From the NCBI GenBank assembly GCA_049281195.1, contig JBAPRR010000136.1, forward strand, positions 1 to 17,781: a stretch of DNA of 17,781 nt, given 5' to 3'. This document shows positions 14,246 through 17,781 of the stretch, piece by piece (position 1 is the stretch's first letter; each line of letters starts with the position of its first letter). The stretch is from JBAPRR01 sp049281195 (lineage in GTDB: Bacteria > Actinomycetota > Acidimicrobiia > Acidimicrobiales > CAVXTF01). Position numbers and translations under genes: made by a program. The notes beneath the pieces are model-generated. The model was not told the DNA's origin. It worked only from the letters and a program-made list of their open reading frames with translations, and searched no databases.

Positions 14246-14312
14246 GGGCTGACGACGCAGAGGGATAAGCCCTGAGGCGGATCAGCCCTGCGGCGGGTCA
14301 GCCCTGAGGTTC
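14246..14312. repeat. Three 16-bp tandem repeats at the transporter 3' end, plus nearby GGGCTGA
   Basis: ATAAGCCCTGAGGCGG (14265), ATCAGCCCTGCGGCGG (14281) and GTCAGCCCTGAGGTTC (14297) are consecutive 16-bp units with 2-5 differences. A GGGCTGA at 14246-14252 can pair with the AGCCC in the first unit. The stop codon of the transporter gene (14300-14298) is inside the third unit. The TCAGCCC core is shared with the array beyond def and with the methyltransferase hairpin. Confidence 0.7.
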
Positions 14313-16043
14313 GAGGCTGAGACGTCCCAGCGCGGTGGGATCGTCCAGATCGGGGTCATCAAGACCAGTGTCATTTAGACCTGGCTCGGGTGCATCGATT
14401 TCGGTAGCCGTGGCGACACCGAGGTCGATGCCTGCGCTGCGGTCGAAGTCGGCGCTGCTGTCGACGTTGATAACGACCGGGACCAACCGGGGCGCCCTTC
14501 CGACGTTGACGTCCCTGAACACGAAGGTGGCGATCACAACCGCGGCCAACAGGCAGCCGGCCCCGATCAAATAGCCGATCCGGTAGCCATCGATGAGCGC
14601 CTGAGCATGGTTGACGCCGCGAGCGAGCAGGTCGTTCGTGCGCGAAGTAGAGATGCTTGCGATCACCGCCACCCCGATCGCTGCTCCAAGCTGCAGAGAG
14701 ACGTTCGCCAGTCCCGACACGAGGCCAACGTCAGAGGGCATCGAGTCCGCCATGGCAAGCGAGACCGAGGGTGCGAATCCAAGACCGGCACCCGCTCCGA
14801 ACAGGATCATGCCCGGAAGCACTCCCGTCACGAAGGAACCATGCACCGAGACCCGGCTCAACAGCAGGAGCCCGGCCAGAATGAGGACCAGGCCCGGTAT
14901 GAGGGTCAGCTTCGCCCCGATGCGGGTCATGAGGCGAGGTGAGACGGCAAGGGAGAACGCCGTGATCATGAGGCTCATCGGCAAGAACGCGAGCCCGGTC
15001 TTGAACGCGCCGTACCCGAGAACATGCTGGAGATAAAGCGCCCCGACGAAGAACTGCCCGAACATCCCGACCGGGAAGAGCATCCGCACCAACGTTGCGC
15101 CCGAGATGTTGCGTGAACGGAAGATCTTGAGCGGAACGATCGGGCGACGGACATTGCTCTCCACGAACACGAAAGCGCCAGCCAGAATGACCGAGCCGAT
15201 CCCGGTGCCCACGATCCGCGGTGAGCTCCATCCGTAGGTGCTCGCGGTGACGATGGCGTAGACGAGCAACATGACCGCAGAAGTCACGAGCAGCGCGCCA
15301 GCGACATCGACGCCCTGGCGTATCCCCGCTCCGGGAATTTCCTTGATCAGCGGGATGCTGAACACAAGGGCGACGATCCCGATCGGCACGTTGATGAAGA
15401 AGATCCAGTGCCAGCTGAGCGCCTGGGTGAACGCGCCGCCGACGAGCAACCCGATGGCTCCTCCGGCAGAAGCGACGAACGCGTAGATCCCCATCGCCTT
15501 CGCTTTCTCAGCGGGTTCCGGGAACAGCGTGACCAACAGCCCGAGGATCGTCGCGGCCACGACCGCGGCGGCCGCACCCTGTACGAACCTGGCGACGATG
15601 AGCTCGGTTTGACCATGCGACAAGCCGCATATGGCCGACGCGGCAGTGAACGCCGCAAGGCCGGTCACGAATACCTTCTTCGGTCCGATCAGGTCGCCGA
15701 TCCTCCCGGCGAGAAGGAGCAGCCCACCGAAGGTGATCAAGTAGGCGTTGATTACCCACGCCAGGTCCGACTGGGAGAAATGCAGGTCTCTTTGGATCGT
15801 CGGGAGCGCCACGTTCACCACGGTCGCATCGAGGATGATCATCAGCTGCCCCACGCAAAGGACCACCAGGGCGATCCATCGACGCTTCGACGCCGTACCC
15901 GGCGAGGTGGAAGGAGCCTCAACGGGGCTGGAAGTGGTGACTGGGGGGAGATTGTGGTCCGCAATACCCGCTGAGAGGGTGCCCTCGCCGTCGTTATAGG
16001 CGCCTTGGGCGCCTGAGGTGGGATTTGTGGGGGGCCGCGCCAT
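14298..16043 (-). CDS. MFS transporter, DHA2 (EmrB/QacA-like) 14-TM drug:H+ antiporter family
   Basis: A 581-aa integral membrane protein. A hydrophilic N-terminal tail of about 52 residues precedes TM1 (RRWIALVVLCVGQLMIILDATVVNVALP, which includes the DHA2 motif LDATVVNVALP). The A-type motif GRIGDLIGPKKVF follows, then RFVQGAAAAVVAATILGLL, and the motif C-like AGGAIGLLVGGAF. About 14 hydrophobic segments can be counted. The C-terminal tail is cytosolic and acidic (LNDTGLDDPDLDDPT). Export of drugs or metabolites is likely; the substrate is unknown. The ATG at 16043 has no good Shine-Dalgarno sequence, and the low-complexity N-terminus makes the start uncertain. Two palindromes and a candidate promoter lie upstream, and the gene diverges from the eqolisin pair. 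Confidence 0.9.
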   Translation of the reverse strand: MARPPTNPTSGAQGAYNDGEGTLSAGIADHNLPPVTTSSPVEAPSTSPGTASKRRWIALVVLCVGQLMIILDATVVNVALPTIQRDLHFSQSDLAWVINAYLITFGGLLLLAGRIGDLIGPKKVFVTGLAAFTAASAICGLSHGQTELIVARFVQGAAAAVVAATILGLLVTLFPEPAEKAKAMGIYAFVASAGGAIGLLVGGAFTQALSWHWIFFINVPIGIVALVFSIPLIKEIPGAGIRQGVDVAGALLVTSAVMLLVYAIVTASTYGWSSPRIVGTGIGSVILAGAFVFVESNVRRPIVPLKIFRSRNISGATLVRMLFPVGMFGQFFVGALYLQHVLGYGAFKTGLAFLPMSLMITAFSLAVSPRLMTRIGAKLTLIPGLVLILAGLLLLSRVSVHGSFVTGVLPGMILFGAGAGLGFAPSVSLAMADSMPSDVGLVSGLANVSLQLGAAIGVAVIASISTSRTNDLLARGVNHAQALIDGYRIGYLIGAGCLLAAVVIATFVFRDVNVGRAPRLVPVVINVDSSADFDRSAGIDLGVATATEIDAPEPGLNDTGLDDPDLDDPTALGRLSLEPQG

Positions 16044-16070
16044 AAGGAACCCAACACTTCCGTGCCACTT

Positions 16071-16119
16071 CTATTCCTGACTGAATGAATCAGGAATAGT
16101 GAAAAAGAGCACTCTTTTT
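16071..16119. promoter_or_regulatory. Two palindromes upstream of the transporter gene (operator candidates)
   Basis: CTATTCCTGA (16071-16080) and TCAGGAATAG (16090-16099) are exact 10-bp arms with a 9-nt centre. AAAAAGAG (16102-16109) and CTCTTTTT (16112-16119) are exact 8-bp arms with a 2-nt centre. They lie 28-76 nt upstream of the transporter ATG. The first looks like a dimeric-repressor operator. The second is either an operator or a short terminator-like stem followed by a T-run. Confidence 0.5.
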
Positions 16120-16147
16120 GGGATTTGTTCGCCTTCAGGCCGTGCGC

Positions 16148-16175
16148 AGGCTAGAAATACCGGTGCTGTTGACAA
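16148..16175. promoter_or_regulatory. Candidate divergent promoters: transporter (-) and eqolisin (+)
   Basis: On the minus strand TTGTCA (16175-16170) and TAGCCT (16153-16148) are separated by 16 bp and could drive the transporter gene with a leader of about 100 nt that holds both palindromes. On the plus strand TAGAAA (16152-16157) overlaps it and aligns with TAGGAA (17318-17323) before the second eqolisin gene; both lie about 6-7 nt before a shared TGCTGT. A TTGACA at 16169-16174 is an alternative plus-strand -35 without an obvious -10. Confidence 0.35.
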
Positions 16176-16232
16176 ATACTTGTTAGGCGGTTGGGGATTT
16201 TTGGGCTGACGCCCGAACTTAGGGGGTTGTTT
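16164..16232 (+). promoter_or_regulatory. Leader of eqolisin gene 1 with small hairpin and strong RBS
   Basis: The leader holds TGCTGT (16164-16169), a 4-bp stem/4-nt loop hairpin GGGC-TGAC-GCCC (16203-16214), the tetramer GAAC directly after it, and the ribosome-binding site AGGGGG (16221-16226) 6 nt before the GTG. The same order with a different stem sequence is found at 17330-17396. Confidence 0.5.
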
Positions 16233-17108
16233 GTGAAGAAGATCTTTGTGGTGGGAGCGGTCGCCATCATCTCGGCAATGACAGTCGGAGCGACGCTCGC
16301 TTTCGGGGAATCGGGTACCTCGGGTGCTGGCGGTTCGACAAGCGGACCCGGCGGATCACCGATCATCCGGGTCAGTGGTGCGACACACGGGCTTCCGACG
16401 GTCGCCTCGAACTGGTCGGGCTACGCAGTGACGACCAAGCCATCTGACCCGTTCACCTACGTGCACAGCACGTTCGTCCAGCCGTCGATCGCATGCAACG
16501 GCACTCCTGAAACCGTCACGTCCAACTGGGTCGGGCTCGACGGATTCAACGACGAAACCGTTGAGCAGGATGGGACGGGAGCCAATTGCATGAAGGGTGA
16601 CGGCTACAAGACTGCTCGCTACTACGCGTGGATAGAGATGTACCCGCTGGCGTCAGTCAACACGTTCGCCGTGAAACCCGGCGACAAGATCTCCGCGTCT
16701 GTTTCGTACGCGGGCGGCGGGCGCTTCTCGCTCACCATCGCCGACGTGACGCAGCACTTGTCGAGAACTGTTACCGGAACCTGCACCTCGTGCCTTCGTG
16801 ACTCGGCCGAGTGGATCATCGAGCGCCCGGCCGGATGCAACCAGTCGGAGACCAAGTGTTTCCTGTTCGCACTGGCGAACTTCGGAACCACGACGATGTC
16901 CAAAAACGTCGCAACGCTCCAGGGCGGCTCTCCGGAACCTCTCGATTCGTTCTCCAACTCCTACCCCATCTACATGATTCAGCCGTCGAAGAGGGGCTTC
17001 TACGCGTTGGACCTGACGAGCAGCGTGAGTTCGAGCAACAGCTTTAGTGAGACATGGGAGCACTACGGCAAGGTGACTCCGATCACCCTCGGCCCGGATC
17101 ACAACTAG
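16233..17108 (+). CDS. Secreted G1 family (eqolisin) glutamic endopeptidase, copy 1
   Basis: Eqolisins are acid-active endopeptidases with a Gln/Glu catalytic dyad, best known from fungi. This 291-aa protein starts at GTG 16233, behind an AGGGGG site. It begins MKKIFVVGAVAIISAMTVGA, a Sec signal peptide with likely cleavage after about residue 23. A Gly/Ser linker follows, then NWSGYA (60-65), SNWVGLDGFNDETVEQDGT with candidate catalytic Gln112, YYAWIEMYP, VKPGD, LTIADVTQ, and SAEWIIERP with candidate catalytic Glu193. The Gln-Glu spacing of 81 is close to the roughly 83 I recall for scytalidoglutamic peptidase. Six to seven Cys residues in the mature part suggest disulphides. It is followed by a strong hairpin and by a second homologous gene. 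Confidence 0.88.
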   Translation: MKKIFVVGAVAIISAMTVGATLAFGESGTSGAGGSTSGPGGSPIIRVSGATHGLPTVASNWSGYAVTTKPSDPFTYVHSTFVQPSIACNGTPETVTSNWVGLDGFNDETVEQDGTGANCMKGDGYKTARYYAWIEMYPLASVNTFAVKPGDKISASVSYAGGGRFSLTIADVTQHLSRTVTGTCTSCLRDSAEWIIERPAGCNQSETKCFLFALANFGTTTMSKNVATLQGGSPEPLDSFSNSYPIYMIQPSKRGFYALDLTSSVSSSNSFSETWEHYGKVTPITLGPDHN

Positions 17109-17145
17109 GCCGTCAAGCCGGGTTCTGTAGGAATCGCAACGGGAA

Positions 17146-17177
17146 GCGGTCCGGACGACAATCGTGGTCCGGACCGC
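17146..17177 (+). terminator. 11-bp hairpin after eqolisin gene 1
   Basis: GCGGTCCGGAC (17146-17156) and its exact complement (17167-17177) flank a 10-nt loop, 38 nt after the stop codon, followed by ATTTCC. It is a good terminator candidate and would separate the two eqolisin genes into independent transcripts. Confidence 0.7.
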
Positions 17178-17329
17178 ATTTCCGCAGATGTAATACACCT
17201 GGGGAGAATCCTGATGACTTCAATCAACATTTGCGTTTGATACCGGTTTTGAACAAACCGAGTATTTCGGCGGTATTGCAAAATGTTGTCCGTATCTTGA
17301 CGAAGCGCCAGGCTCCGTAGGAATGTAGA
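17178..17329. other. Relatively AT-rich spacer between the eqolisin genes
   Basis: No gene is supported here. It contains a short CGGTTT/AAACCG inverted repeat (17244-17260), a TTGACG (17297-17302) and TAGGAA (17318-17323) that may form a promoter with a short 15-bp spacer, and GCGCCAGGCT (17305-17314), which resembles GCGCAGGCT at 16145-16153 before eqolisin gene 1. Confidence 0.5.
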
Positions 17330-17396
17330 TGCTGTCGGCAAGTAGTTGACAGACCAAAAAGACCAAGCGGTCGAACCCAAACAGGAGGGGGTCCCT
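17330..17396 (+). promoter_or_regulatory. Leader of eqolisin gene 2 with small hairpin and strong RBS
   Basis: TGCTGT (17330-17335), hairpin GACC-AAGC-GGTC (17361-17372), GAAC directly after the stem, and AGGAGGGGG shortly before the GTG at 17397. The layout and overall length (67 nt against 69) match the leader of gene 1, although the stem bases differ. Confidence 0.5.
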
Positions 17397-17781
17397 GTGA
17401 AGAAATTGCTCGTGCTCGCCAGCATGACGCTCATGTCGGCGGCAATCGTGACCGGAGCTGCAGCGGTCGGCGCCACAGCAGCAAGTGCATCAGGCGGCGC
17501 TTTGATCGGCGGCGGTGGTCCCATGATCAGGGCCCACGGCAGTGGTTTCACTGCCACCACCACGAACGCTCTGCCAACCGTGAGCGAGAACTGGTCGGGT
17601 TACGCAGTCACGTCAAAGGTGCCTTTCACCGATGTTTCCGGTGAGTGGGTCGTCCCGACGGTCACCTGCACCGGTGTCCACACCGTGTACTCGTCGGAGT
17701 GGGTCGGAATCGACGGATTCAATGACCAGACGGTCGAGCAGGACGGAACGTCATACGACTGCAGGCGGCCGAACTACACAT
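17397..17781 (+). CDS. Secreted G1 family (eqolisin) glutamic endopeptidase, copy 2, 3' part missing
   Basis: The first 128 codons of a second eqolisin run off the right edge of the window. GTG at 17397 follows an AGGAGGGGG ribosome-binding site. The product begins MKKLLVLASMTLMSAAIVTG, a Sec signal peptide with likely cleavage in ATAASASGG near residue 32. A Gly-rich stretch and pro-like segment follow, then ENWSGYAVTSK (64-74) and EWVGIDGFNDQTVEQDGT with candidate catalytic Gln115. The second catalytic residue, expected about 80 residues later, lies outside. DGFND-TVEQDGT is identical in both copies except for one position, while the signal peptides and linkers differ, so this is an older tandem duplication, not a fresh one. 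Confidence 0.87.
   Translation, partial: MKKLLVLASMTLMSAAIVTGAAAVGATAASASGGALIGGGGPMIRAHGSGFTATTTNALPTVSENWSGYAVTSKVPFTDVSGEWVVPTVTCTGVHTVYSSEWVGIDGFNDQTVEQDGTSYDCRRPNYT

Noticed and set aside
16102..16119. AAAAAGAG/CTCTTTTT as an intrinsic terminator
   Set aside because: The stem is AT-rich with only a 2-nt centre, and it lies upstream of both divergent genes, not after a gene, so an operator is more plausible.
16164..16232. Cyclic-di-GMP or other known riboswitch
   Set aside because: I could not align the conserved cores of the known classes I remember to this short leader.
17214..17240. Eight-codon mini-ORF (MTSINICV) behind GGGGAG between the eqolisin genes
   Set aside because: It has a passable ribosome-binding site but is too short to judge and has no counterpart before eqolisin gene 1.

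Overview
The window is high-GC chromosomal DNA from an actinobacterium, most likely a member of the Acidimicrobiia or a nearby uncultured lineage. I infer this from the two tiny actinobacterial ribosomal proteins (bS22 and bL37), the metG-tatD-rsmA-ispE gene order, frequent GTG/TTG starts, and several genes that appear to be leaderless. No phage, insertion sequence, CRISPR array or defence locus is visible.

Left edge (1-713): the 3' end of a secreted repeat-rich surface protein, a strong 15-bp hairpin, and tRNA-Gln(TTG) facing it. Next come a VOC-family protein and, divergently, bS22.

Housekeeping block on the minus strand (1320-7947): metG-tatD-rsmA-ispE (translation initiation, TatD nuclease, 16S rRNA dimethylation, isoprenoid precursor synthesis). 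Upstream of it lies ychF-DUF192-rsmI. bL37 diverges from ychF. The bS22 and bL37 genes each run head-on into a neighbouring gene with only 4-5 bp between stop codons.

Metabolic block (8087-13438): a glycerophosphodiesterase and an adenosine-kinase-like PfkB kinase on the minus strand. Diverging from these is an M1 aminopeptidase that is translationally coupled to a class I SAM methyltransferase.

Right part (13439-17781): an array of ATCRGCCCGAT repeats at the end of a peptide deformylase gene, a second 16-bp repeat set at the end of a 14-TM DHA2-family transporter gene, then a regulatory region with palindromes. Two tandem secreted G1-family (eqolisin) glutamic endopeptidases follow; the second is cut by the window edge. 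They share an upstream leader with a small covarying hairpin.

The most interesting signals are regulatory. A TANNNT -10 box, often preceded by GGG, lies 6-10 nt before the start codon of six genes that lack a Shine-Dalgarno sequence. Other signals are overlapping divergent promoters, the 11/22-bp-periodic repeat array, and the conserved leader of the eqolisin pair. Nothing here is clearly a new multi-gene system; most genes are recognisable core families.
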